64,000 nt of DNA from Bordetella genomosp. 9 (GTDB taxonomy: Bacteria > Pseudomonadota > Gammaproteobacteria > Burkholderiales > Burkholderiaceae_B): the NCBI RefSeq assembly GCF_002119725.1, contig NZ_CP021109.1, positions 3,286,001 through 3,350,000 on the forward strand, written 5' to 3'. Below are positions 43,750-52,188 of the stretch, in pieces. A program made the translations under genes and the position numbers. Every line of letters starts with the position of its first letter. Positions within the stretch are counted from its first letter, which is position 1. Under the pieces are notes generated by a model. That model did no database searches and was not told where the DNA came from. It saw only the letters and a list, made by a program, of their open reading frames with translations.

Positions 43750-45635
43750 TGGACGGCATGTCCTCCGAAGCGGCCGCCATGCGGCCGTCCGCCCCGGCCC
43801 AGGGCAGGCGGCCCTGGGTCGCGGCGGCCGATGTTTTCATCGGCCGCCTGGTGGAAATCCCCGCGGCCATACTGGTCCTGGCCGAAGTCGCCATCCTGTT
43901 TGCCGGCATCGCGGCGCGCTACGTGTTCCACACGCCCCTGGTCTGGTCGGACGAACTGGCTTCCATCCTGTTCCTGTGGCTGGCCATGCTGGGCGCGGTG
44001 GTGGCCTTTCGCAGGGGCGAACACATGCGCATGACGGCCTTCGTGAACCGCGCGTCGCCCGCGACCCGCGCGTTCCTGGACATGCTGGCCGTCTCCGCCG
44101 CGCTGGCGTTTCTGCTGATGATCCTGATGCCGGGCTGGGAATACGCGACCGAGGAACAATACGTTTCGACGCCCGCCCTGGAAATATCCAACGCATGGCG
44201 CGCGGCCGCCCTGCCGGTGGGCACGGCGCTGATGATCGCGCTGGCGCTGCTGCGGCTGATCGAGCGCGCCGGCTGGCGGACGACGCTCAAGGCCGTTGGC
44301 CTGGTGGCGGCCGGGGTGGCGATTCTGGCGGCTTTGCAGCCCGTGCTGGCTACGCTCGGCAACGCCAACCTGGCGATCTTCTTCGTCGGCATCGTGGCGC
44401 TGTGCGTCTTCGCCGGCGTGCCCATCGCCTTCTCCTTCGGGCTGGCGACCTACGGCTATCTGGCATTGACCACTTCCACGCCCATGATGGTGGTGGTGGG
44501 CCGCATGGACGAAGGCATGTCGCATCTGATCCTGCTCGCCGTCCCGCTTTTCGTCTTTTTGGGTCTGTTGATCGAAATGACCGGCATGGCCCAACGCATG
44601 GTGGCCTTCCTGGCAAGTCTGCTCGGTCACGTGCGGGGCGGCCTGTCGTATGTGCTGATCGGGGCCATGTACCTGGTTTCCGGCATCTCAGGCGCCAAGG
44701 CGGCGGACATGGCGGCGGTGGCGCCGGTCCTGTTTCCGGAGATGCGCAAGCGGGGCGCCGACGAAGGCGACCTGGTCGCCTTGCTGTCGGCCACCGGCGC
44801 GCAGACCGAAACGATTCCCCCCAGCCTGGTCCTGATCACCATCGGCTCGGTCACCGGCGTGTCGATCACCGCGCTGTTCACAGGCGGTCTGCTGCCCGGG
44901 CTGGTCCTGGCTCTGATGCTTTGCGTGGTCGTCTGGCGCCGCTATCGCGGTGAATCGCTCCACGGCGTGCAGCGCGCGCCCGGCAGGGAGATCCTGCGCA
45001 CGCTGGTCATCGCACTGCCGGCGCTCGCCCTGCCCTTCGTGATCCGCGCGGCCGTGGTCGAAGGCATTGCCACCGCTACCGAAGTCTCGACCATCGGCAT
45101 CGTTTATTCGGTCCTGGTGGGGCTGCTGATTTACCGCCGGTTCGACTGGCGCCGGCTGGGGCCGATGCTCGTCGACACCGCCTGCCTGTCCGGCTCGATC
45201 CTGCTGATCATCGGCGCTGCCACGGCCATGGCCTGGGCGCTGACGCAATCCGGTTTCTCCACGCAACTGGCCCATTTGATGGCCTCGGTGCCGGGCGGCG
45301 CGGTTACCTTCATGGCGGTCTCCATCGTCGTGTTCGTCGTGCTGGGCAGCGTACTGGAAGGTATTCCGGCCATCGTGCTGTTCGGCCCCCTGCTCTTTCC
45401 CATCGCGCGGGAAGTCGGCATCCACGAGGTCCACTACGCCATGGTGGTGATCCTGGCCATGGGCATCGGGCTGTTCGCGCCGCCTTTCGGCGTGGGGTAC
45501 TACGCCGCCTGCGCCATCGGCCGGGTGGCGCCGGACAAGGGCATACGGCCGATCATGGGATATCTGGTATCCATCGCCGTGGGGCTGCTGGTGGTGGCCG
45601 CTATCCCGTGGCTATCCACGGGTTTCCTGCGGTAA
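43746..45635 (+). CDS. TRAP transporter fused small and large membrane subunits (DctQM)
   Basis: Inner-membrane protein of 629 residues formed by a DctQ-like four-helix part (ILVLAEVAILFAGIAARY, WSDELASILFLWLAMLG) joined to a DctM-like part (about residues 215 on) with typical loops SGAKAADMAAVAPVLFPEM and LFAPPFGVGYYAACAIG. Fusion of Q and M is a known variant. It uses an ion gradient, usually Na+, to drive uptake. The start at 43746 is in the ATGA overlap. Confidence 0.94.
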   Translation: MMDGMSSEAAAMRPSAPAQGRRPWVAAADVFIGRLVEIPAAILVLAEVAILFAGIAARYVFHTPLVWSDELASILFLWLAMLGAVVAFRRGEHMRMTAFVNRASPATRAFLDMLAVSAALAFLLMILMPGWEYATEEQYVSTPALEISNAWRAAALPVGTALMIALALLRLIERAGWRTTLKAVGLVAAGVAILAALQPVLATLGNANLAIFFVGIVALCVFAGVPIAFSFGLATYGYLALTTSTPMMVVVGRMDEGMSHLILLAVPLFVFLGLLIEMTGMAQRMVAFLASLLGHVRGGLSYVLIGAMYLVSGISGAKAADMAAVAPVLFPEMRKRGADEGDLVALLSATGAQTETIPPSLVLITIGSVTGVSITALFTGGLLPGLVLALMLCVVVWRRYRGESLHGVQRAPGREILRTLVIALPALALPFVIRAAVVEGIATATEVSTIGIVYSVLVGLLIYRRFDWRRLGPMLVDTACLSGSILLIIGAATAMAWALTQSGFSTQLAHLMASVPGGAVTFMAVSIVVFVVLGSVLEGIPAIVLFGPLLFPIAREVGIHEVHYAMVVILAMGIGLFAPPFGVGYYAACAIGRVAPDKGIRPIMGYLVSIAVGLLVVAAIPWLSTGFLR

Positions 45636-45662
45636 ACCGGGCAGGGAACAGGAGATCCCGCA

Positions 45663-45693
45663 GGCGGCGCGACGGTTACCGCCGCACGCCGCC
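45663..45693. terminator. GC hairpin after dctQM
   Basis: Arms GGCGGCG (45663-45669) and CGCCGCC (45687-45693) 28 bp past the TRAP stop, loop of 17 with partial pairing. It has no T tract; weak call. Confidence 0.3.
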
Positions 45694-45758
45694 GCGGGTT
45701 GGGGACCGCACCGCCGTGAACGCCCGCGTCCGTCCCCCGGCGGCGGACGCAATTTGAT

Positions 45759-45845
45759 CTGTGGGCTTAAGTGCTTGTCCCGCCGCGTTTTTTCGCGGCT
45801 GTGCCCACCCTATCCATAGGGTTATCCACAAAACCTGGGGATAAA
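45759..45845 (-). repeat. Structured intergenic repeat, copy 3 (inverted)
   Basis: Homologue of the 33986/34104 repeats in the opposite orientation, between the convergent TRAP and AI-2E-type genes. Read on the minus strand it matches copy 2 in TTATCCCCA, GTTTTGTGGA, AACCCT, GATAG, GGGCA and GACAAG. On the plus strand it holds a perfect DnaA-box consensus TTATCCACA at 45822-45830 and three hairpins: GCCGCG-T6-CGCGGC (45782-45799), CCCTA-TCCA-TAGGG and CCTGGGG-N6-CCCCAGG (45834-45853). It may also terminate both transcripts. Confidence 0.6.
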
Positions 45846-45874
45846 ACCCCAGGCCGGTCCCGGAGCCCCTCCTC

Positions 45875-47170
45875 TCATTCCCCGAGGAATTCCGCGACGC
45901 CCTGGAAGCCTTCGACGTGGTCGGCCACCACTTTCACGATCACCGCGATCGGAATGGACAGCAGCGTTCCCCAGAGCCCCCAGGCCCACGTGAAAAGCAG
46001 CAGGATGACGAACACCGCCACGGGGTTCATCTTGGCGATGCGGCCCGTCATCCAGGTCTGCACCACGAAGCCGATGAGCGCCGCGATCGACAGCGACACG
46101 CCGGCCACCAGCAATGCCGGCGCCAGCTCGCCGAACTGCACGACGGCGGCGACGCCGGTGAACACCGCCACGAGCAGCGGCCCGAAATACGGAATGACGT
46201 GCAGGGCGCCCGCCACCACCGCCCAGGTGCCGGCGTTCTCCAGACCGATCAGGCGGAACGCCACCCAGGTCAGCAGGGCCAGCAGCACATTGGTCACCAG
46301 CAACATCATCATGTACAGGCGGATGGAGCGGTGGATCTCGTCCAGCATGTGCACGCTGATTTTCTTTTCGGTAAGACTGTGCCCGCAGATCTTGATGAAC
46401 TTGCGCTTGAAGGTGTCGCCGGAAAGCAGCAGAAAGTACACCAGGAAGATCACCATCAAAGCCTGGCCGAGAAATTCGGCCACACCCATCGAGCCGGCCA
46501 GCAGCATCGCTTCGAGCTTGTCGGCGGGCCGCTCGACCACCACGCTGGCGCCGCTGCCGGGCCGCTTCTCCGGTGTACCGACCGCGTTGGCCGCCGAGCG
46601 CAGCTTATCGACCACCGACCCCTTTCCCGTCGTAAACCCTTCGATGGTGCGCGACACCTTTTGCGCGGTCTGCGGCAAGCCATCCACGATGGACAAGACC
46701 TGACCGCGCAGCGAAATGACACCGACGACCATCACGGCGATCAGCGCCGCCACCACCACACTGGCCGACACGACCAGCGGCAGCCGCAACCGCCGGTGCA
46801 AAAAACTTACCGGCGGATCCAGCGCGTACGACAGGATGATGGAGATGACCAGCGGAATGACGAAATCGCGGGCCCAGTGCAGTGCAAATACGACCGCCAG
46901 CACCGCGATGATGGACAAGGCCGCGTGCCGGCGATCGAAGGGGCGCGGCGCGGGCGTGGCGGCGGCCGCGCCATCGGCGGAAGCGTGCGCGCCCGTAACG
47001 GCGGCATGGCTGGCCGCGGCCCGCACCGCCTGCGCGTAACCGGGTTCATGATGGTCGGGACGGCCGTGCGCGCCGGCGCGCCCCTTTTCCGCACCTCCCT
47101 CGGCAGCGGCCGCATGGGCCGCGGACGGGCGCGCGGTGCGCCGCGAAGGCAAACGGGGCTGTGGGCTCAT
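45875..47170 (-). CDS. AI-2E family transporter (PerM-like)
   Basis: Inner-membrane protein of 431 residues with about eight hydrophobic segments. It has the family stretches ARDFVIPLVISIILSYALDPP, FLVYFLLLSGD, VIPYFGPLLVAVFTG and TWAWGLWGTLLSIPI. The first 90 residues are hydrophilic and Ala/His-rich and lie in the cytoplasm. The start at 47170 (MSPQPRLPSRR) was chosen because upstream residues are Arg-rich and unlike the family. Members export or exchange small solutes; the AI-2 name is historical. Confidence 0.85.
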   Translation of the reverse strand: MSPQPRLPSRRTARPSAAHAAAAEGGAEKGRAGAHGRPDHHEPGYAQAVRAAASHAAVTGAHASADGAAAATPAPRPFDRRHAALSIIAVLAVVFALHWARDFVIPLVISIILSYALDPPVSFLHRRLRLPLVVSASVVVAALIAVMVVGVISLRGQVLSIVDGLPQTAQKVSRTIEGFTTGKGSVVDKLRSAANAVGTPEKRPGSGASVVVERPADKLEAMLLAGSMGVAEFLGQALMVIFLVYFLLLSGDTFKRKFIKICGHSLTEKKISVHMLDEIHRSIRLYMMMLLVTNVLLALLTWVAFRLIGLENAGTWAVVAGALHVIPYFGPLLVAVFTGVAAVVQFGELAPALLVAGVSLSIAALIGFVVQTWMTGRIAKMNPVAVFVILLLFTWAWGLWGTLLSIPIAVIVKVVADHVEGFQGVAEFLGE

Positions 47171-47279
47171 TGATTGTGATGAAGTAGCGGGCGTGAAACG
47201 CCCGGGCGCCAAGGCGGCGCGGTTTGACGACGGGCCTGATGAGCAACCGGCGTGCCCGCCGAACCGGCCGGCGCGTGGC

Positions 47280-48377
47280 CTACGACCGCACCGCCGTCTC
47301 GCCGCGGCGCAATCCCGCTTGCGCCGCCGGGGCCGATGCCGCCGGCGGAGCGGCATAACCGTGCGGGTTGCGCGACTGCCAGCGCCAACCGTCCCGGCAC
47401 ATGCTCTCCACGTCGTGGGTGCATTCCCAGCCCAGCAGCCGCCGCGCCAGGGCGGGGTCCGCCCACATGCGTTCCACGTCGCCCGGCCGACGGGGCTCGA
47501 CCCGGCAGGGAATGCGCGTTCCGTTGACGCGTTCGAAGGTGCGCACCAGCTCCATCACGCTGGTGCCCCTGCCGGTGCCCAGATTGATGGCGATGAAACC
47601 CGTATGGTCGCGGGCATAGTCGACCGCGCGCACATGGCCCGCGGCCAGATCCATGACGTGCAGGTAATCGCGCACACCCGTGCCATCCTCGGTATCGTAG
47701 TCGTCGCCGAAGACCTTCAAGTAAGGTTGCCGCCCCACCGCCACCTGCGTGATGAACGGAAAGAGATTATTCGGGGTATCGCGCGGGTTCTCGCCGATCA
47801 GGCCGCTGGGATGCGCGCCGATGGGATTGAAATAGCGCAGCGTCACGGCGCTGAAAGCGGGATCGGCCGCGCACAGATCCTGCAGCAGCTGTTCGACCAT
47901 AAGCTTGGTGCGCCCATAGGGATTGGTGGGCTGCAGCGGATGCGATTCGTCGAAGGGGAGAAAACGCGGCACGCCGTACACCGTGGCCGACGAGCTGAAC
48001 ACCAGCCTCCGCACGTCGTTGGCCCGCATGGCGGACAGCAACGCGACCGTGCCGGCGACGTTGTTGTCGTAGTACTTGAGCGGGTCGGCGACGGATTCGC
48101 CCACCGCCTTGGCGCCGGCCAGGTGCAGCACGCATTCGATCGGCTTGCCCTGGCGGCGGTGCACCGCGAAAAGCGCGTCCAGCAGCCCCGGCGCCCGGAT
48201 ATCGCCCTGCACCAGCGGGATGTCCGTACCGACGATTCTCTCCACGCGCCGCACCGCGTCGCGGCTGCCGTTGGACAGGTTGTCGACGACGACCGGCTGA
48301 TAGCCGGCGTTCACCAGTTCCACCAAAGTATGGCTGCCGATATACCCGGCGCCGCCCGTCACCAATAAATATGCCAT
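47280..48377 (-). CDS. galE: UDP-glucose 4-epimerase
   Basis: Extended SDR enzyme of 365 residues interconverting UDP-glucose and UDP-galactose. NAD fingerprint VTGGAGYIGSHTLVELV at the start, FSSSATVYG and the catalytic Tyr-Lys in NPYGRTKLMVEQ. The C terminus is slightly longer than the usual 338. It lies at the edge of the polysaccharide locus with the same strand as the mutase and kinase genes, so it should supply UDP-galactose for the repeat unit. Confidence 0.95.
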   Translation of the reverse strand: MAYLLVTGGAGYIGSHTLVELVNAGYQPVVVDNLSNGSRDAVRRVERIVGTDIPLVQGDIRAPGLLDALFAVHRRQGKPIECVLHLAGAKAVGESVADPLKYYDNNVAGTVALLSAMRANDVRRLVFSSSATVYGVPRFLPFDESHPLQPTNPYGRTKLMVEQLLQDLCAADPAFSAVTLRYFNPIGAHPSGLIGENPRDTPNNLFPFITQVAVGRQPYLKVFGDDYDTEDGTGVRDYLHVMDLAAGHVRAVDYARDHTGFIAINLGTGRGTSVMELVRTFERVNGTRIPCRVEPRRPGDVERMWADPALARRLLGWECTHDVESMCRDGWRWQSRNPHGYAAPPAASAPAAQAGLRRGETAVRS

Positions 48378-48422
48378 CGCTACTCCGTCGCAGCAGGAAT
48401 GAAAGGCCGTGGGATACGACCG

Positions 48423-49826
48423 TCAGAAAGGCAACCGCAGTCCGGGTGCGACGCTGAGCAACTGGCGCCGGAAATCCTCCTGGATGCGGGACAAGGCAAC
48501 GCCGGTATCGCCCTCGAAGCGCAACAGCACCGCGGGTTGCGCCCGGGACGGACGCGCCAGGCCGAAGCCGTCCTCGTACTCCACCCGCACGCCGTCAAGG
48601 TGGATGACCTGCCGCGCGCCCAGGAAACGGCCCCGGGCCCGCAGCGCTTCTACCAGCCTGAACTGCTCGCCCTCGGCGGTGTCCAGGCGCAGTTCCGGCG
48701 TCGCGCAGGACTGCGGCAGGGCGTCCAGCACGTCGGAGGCATCGCGATGACGGGAAAGCAGCTCCAGCAGGCGCGCGGCGGCGTACAAACCGTCGCTGTA
48801 GCCATACCAGCGGTCGCGGAAGCGGATGCGGCCGCCGGCCTCCCCAGCAAGAAGCGCGCCGGTCTCGCGCAGTTTCTCGCTCATATGGGCGTCGCCGGCG
48901 CGGCACACGATGGGGATGCCGCCCAGTTGGCCGATTTCCCGGGCCAGATTGCGGCTGCTGCGCACGTCGTGCAGCACCGCGCCGCCGCGGTGGCGGCTCA
49001 GTACATCGCGTGCGAAGAGAATCAGCAGCCGGTCGGCGCCGATGCACGCTCCCGACTTGCTCACGACGATCAGCCGATCGCCGTCTCCGGCGATCGCAAG
49101 CGCCAGCTCGCAGTTCGAATAGCGCAGCTCCGCCGCCAGTTCCGCCACATGGCGGGGCTCGCCGGCGCGCGGACCGCCGTCGCCATGCACGCCGGTAATC
49201 TCGCAGTTCAGTTCGGTCACTTCACAGCCGAGCTCGCGCAGCACCGCGGGGGCGATGCTGCCGGCCACGCCGTGACGGCAGTCCAGCGCGACTTTCATTA
49301 CGCGATCCAGCCGCACGTCGCTGACCAGGCGCGAGGCGTAGCAGTGCCCGGCGTCGATGAGCGCGCGCGCGCCCGGCGAGCCCGAGGCGGCGGCCGGCGA
49401 ACGCATGCGGCCGTGCAGCGCGCGCAACGCCGCGTCGCCCAGCGTCACGCCGTCCAGCATGATCTTGAATCCGTTGTAGCGGTCGTCGTCCTGGCCGCCG
49501 GTGACGGAAACCGCCGCGCCCGTATCGGTCAGACGCGCGGCGAACCAGGCAAGCGGCGTGGTGGCCATGCCGATATCGATGACCGCCATGCCGGACTCGC
49601 GCACGCCAGCCTGCAGGGCCGCGGCCAGCTCCACGCTGCTGAGCCGCCCATCCTTGCCGATCACCACGCCGCGGCGATCCAGCTCCATCGCCCAGCCGCC
49701 CACGGCGCGGCCCAGGGCATGCGCGAAACGGGCATCGATCTGTTGGCCGACACGGCCGCGGATTTCATCGGCGCGAAAGACTTCCGGCGGGTAAGCAGCC
49801 GCCTGCGGCGCACCTGGCGAATCCAT
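48423..49826 (-). CDS. Degenerate phosphohexomutase (PMM/PGM-like)
   Basis: Protein of 467 residues with the four-domain alpha-D-phosphohexomutase layout. The fold-level motifs are present but the catalytic ones are changed. The phosphoserine loop, normally TGSHNP, is TGGQDD (residues 109-114), so the serine is Gly111. The Mg2+ loop, normally DGDGDR, is AGDGDR (first Asp lost, residues 246-251). The sugar loop, normally GEMSGH, is GEAGGR. The genomic position (between galE and the Wzc-type kinase) would suit a phosphomannomutase for GDP-mannose, but as read it should not carry out the normal phosphoryl transfer. Confidence 0.85.
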   Translation of the reverse strand: MDSPGAPQAAAYPPEVFRADEIRGRVGQQIDARFAHALGRAVGGWAMELDRRGVVIGKDGRLSSVELAAALQAGVRESGMAVIDIGMATTPLAWFAARLTDTGAAVSVTGGQDDDRYNGFKIMLDGVTLGDAALRALHGRMRSPAAASGSPGARALIDAGHCYASRLVSDVRLDRVMKVALDCRHGVAGSIAPAVLRELGCEVTELNCEITGVHGDGGPRAGEPRHVAELAAELRYSNCELALAIAGDGDRLIVVSKSGACIGADRLLILFARDVLSRHRGGAVLHDVRSSRNLAREIGQLGGIPIVCRAGDAHMSEKLRETGALLAGEAGGRIRFRDRWYGYSDGLYAAARLLELLSRHRDASDVLDALPQSCATPELRLDTAEGEQFRLVEALRARGRFLGARQVIHLDGVRVEYEDGFGLARPSRAQPAVLLRFEGDTGVALSRIQEDFRRQLLSVAPGLRLPF

Positions 49827-49841
49827 GAAGCCTCCGATGCG

Positions 49842-52094
49842 CTATGGCTGGTTCTCGCCGTAATAGGAGGCGCGGGAATAGCGATAGGGTCCGTACTTGG
49901 GCCGGTAACCCAGACCCTCCGATTGCAGCTTCAGGCCGTTGAAGACCACCCCGGCCACCGGCGCGCCGGCCTGCGCCAGCCGCTTGGCGGTTTCGCGGAT
50001 CTCGCCGACGGTATTCATGCCCGAACGCACCACCACCATGACGGCGGCCGCATGCGCACCCACCACCGCGGCATCGGACGACGACAGCACCGGCGCCGTA
50101 TCGACAATGACGATGTCGTAGTCGGCCGCCAGCGCGTGCAGGCATTCGCCGAAGGCATCCGACGCCAGCAGCTCGGAGGGATCGAACGTGACCTTGCCTG
50201 TGGAAATGAAATCCACGCCGTTCATGATGTTGCGCTTGGTCACGGCCTCCAGCGGCACGGTCCCCGCCAGCACCTCGAACAGCCCGTTCTCGGCCGGCGT
50301 GGCGAAATAGCGGTTCAAGGTGCCGCGCCGGAAGTCGGCATCGATCAACAGCACCCGCTTGCCCACCGCCGCCTGGATGAAGGCGAAGTTGGCAGACAGG
50401 AAGGACTTGCCCACGCCGGCGACCGGACCCGTGAAGACGACGATGTTGTTTTCGGCGTCGCGCATCGCCACCTGCAGCACCGTGCGGAAGCTGCGCAGGC
50501 TTTCGATGGGCGGCGTACTGCCGTTGCTCTGCGCCAGCAATGCAGGGATGCGGGCGTTCTTGCGCCTCGCACGGCGCCACAGCCGGTCCTGCAGGTCGCT
50601 GTACGGTACGGTGGCGAGCACCGGCAGCCCGGTGAAGCGCTCGATTTCGTCGGGGTCCGTCAGGCCGCCGAACAAGGCGTTGCGCAAGAACGCGGCCAGC
50701 ACGCTCAGCACCAGGCCGGCCACCGCCGCGACGCCGAGCACGATGGGCGCTTTCGGGCTCAGCGGTTTCTCGGCTGGCACTGCCGTATCGACCACTCGGA
50801 CATTGCCGACCTTGCCGGCCCGGATCATCCGCAATTGCTGCGCGTTATTGAGCAGCCCCGTATAGAGATCGGTATTGACCTTCACGTCCCGGGTCAGGCG
50901 CACCACGTCCTGCTCCAGGTCGGGCAGTTCGCGGATCTTGGTATTCAGCTTGTTCATGTCGCCGCTCAACGAGGCGATCTGCCGGTCGATGGCCTCGATG
51001 CTCGGATGGGTCGGCGCGAAGCGGGTGATGAGCTCCTGCCGCTTGGCCTTCAACTGGAAGATCTGGTTCTGCGTTTCCACGGACTGTCCCAGCACCAGCT
51101 TGGCCTCTTCACCGAGGTCGATCGTGCCGCGCGAATTACGCAGGGCGTTGTAGCGGCTTTCCGATTCCTCCAGCTGCTTCTTCAGCACGGGCAGCTGCTG
51201 GTCCAGGAAGGCCAGGGACTTTTCCGCCTGCGCCGTCTTGCGGTTGGTGTTCTGGCGCACGTACTCCTGTCCGATCTCGTTGAGCACGGCGGCCGTCAGC
51301 ACGGGATCCTGGCCCTGCAGCGTGACGCCGATCACACCCGACTGGCGGCCGCGCTCGAAGATGCCCATGCGGGCCTGCAAGGCCTCGATCGCTTCCAGGC
51401 GCGAACTGCGGATCAGAGTGAACGACGTTTCCGGACGGGCCTGAAGCGCATCGATCTGGACCTCGATCGCGCCGCCCGGCACCTCGAAACGTTCGAGCTG
51501 ACCGACGCGGCCTTCGAAACGGCGGTCATGCACGGGATCGATCAGCTCGTAGGCGCCGGCGCCAAGCGCCACCAGGCGCAGCTTCTTGCCGATCAGGTCG
51601 TCCGGCACGTCGATGCGGTTGACCTGGATGCGTTCGCCGCCCCACGCCCAGCCGCCCGGAATGGCGTCCCTGACGGCCGGCGGCAGCGCGAAGCTGTCGT
51701 GATGCTTCGCGAGCCACCGTCCCACGATGGGGAAGTAGTCGGGCGTGGCATGGACGTAGAGCTGGTAATAGTCCACGGCATGCCCAACCACCAGGCGGGA
51801 CCGCAGGATTTCCATTTCGCCCGAAGCCGCCTGCTTGACGTCGAAGATCGCCGATACGTCGCCGAGGAGGCTCCTGGCCGTCCCCGATGGCAACTCCTCT
51901 TCCACCTGGACCGCAATATCGGATTGATACACGGGCGGCGTGACAAGGTAGAACGCCAGGCCGATCAGTATCGCGATAGCGGTCACGACGATGATCATGA
52001 AACGGTTCGCCAGCAATACGTCCACGTACGACATCATCGGCGTATCCGGCGCGCGGGCGGAGGCATATTCCAGCTGGAGAGGGGGCTGCTTCAT
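49842..52094 (-). CDS. Polysaccharide co-polymerase and tyrosine autokinase (Wzc-like)
   Basis: Inner-membrane protein of 750 residues that controls chain length and export. The Wzz-type N-terminal domain is bounded by two membrane segments (about residues 31-51 and 450-475) with a periplasmic coiled-coil part rich in Gln/Glu/Leu between. The cytoplasmic BY-kinase has Walker A GPVAGVGKS near residue 556, Walker A' LLIDADFRR and Walker B DIVIVDTAP. The C terminus has the tyrosine cluster (YRPKYGPYRYSRASYYG) phosphorylated in trans. The start at 52094 (MKQPPLQ) was chosen over a longer frame. It works with the outer-membrane Wza-like protein next to it. Confidence 0.94.
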   Translation of the reverse strand: MKQPPLQLEYASARAPDTPMMSYVDVLLANRFMIIVVTAIAILIGLAFYLVTPPVYQSDIAVQVEEELPSGTARSLLGDVSAIFDVKQAASGEMEILRSRLVVGHAVDYYQLYVHATPDYFPIVGRWLAKHHDSFALPPAVRDAIPGGWAWGGERIQVNRIDVPDDLIGKKLRLVALGAGAYELIDPVHDRRFEGRVGQLERFEVPGGAIEVQIDALQARPETSFTLIRSSRLEAIEALQARMGIFERGRQSGVIGVTLQGQDPVLTAAVLNEIGQEYVRQNTNRKTAQAEKSLAFLDQQLPVLKKQLEESESRYNALRNSRGTIDLGEEAKLVLGQSVETQNQIFQLKAKRQELITRFAPTHPSIEAIDRQIASLSGDMNKLNTKIRELPDLEQDVVRLTRDVKVNTDLYTGLLNNAQQLRMIRAGKVGNVRVVDTAVPAEKPLSPKAPIVLGVAAVAGLVLSVLAAFLRNALFGGLTDPDEIERFTGLPVLATVPYSDLQDRLWRRARRKNARIPALLAQSNGSTPPIESLRSFRTVLQVAMRDAENNIVVFTGPVAGVGKSFLSANFAFIQAAVGKRVLLIDADFRRGTLNRYFATPAENGLFEVLAGTVPLEAVTKRNIMNGVDFISTGKVTFDPSELLASDAFGECLHALAADYDIVIVDTAPVLSSSDAAVVGAHAAAVMVVVRSGMNTVGEIRETAKRLAQAGAPVAGVVFNGLKLQSEGLGYRPKYGPYRYSRASYYGENQP

Positions 52095-52188
52095 TGTCGA
52101 CTCGCTAAGTGGTAGGAACTTCATGCCGGCAACAGCCGGCACACGGCGGCCCGCATCGCAACGCCACGCGGGCCGCGAACGGGATGAA

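Noticed and set aside
48399..52115. 1238-codon open frame on the plus strand
   Set aside because: It is antisense to galE-side mutase and Wzc genes, whose frames have clear family motifs; its composition (Arg, Gln, His, Ala rich) is the usual shadow of GC-rich coding DNA.
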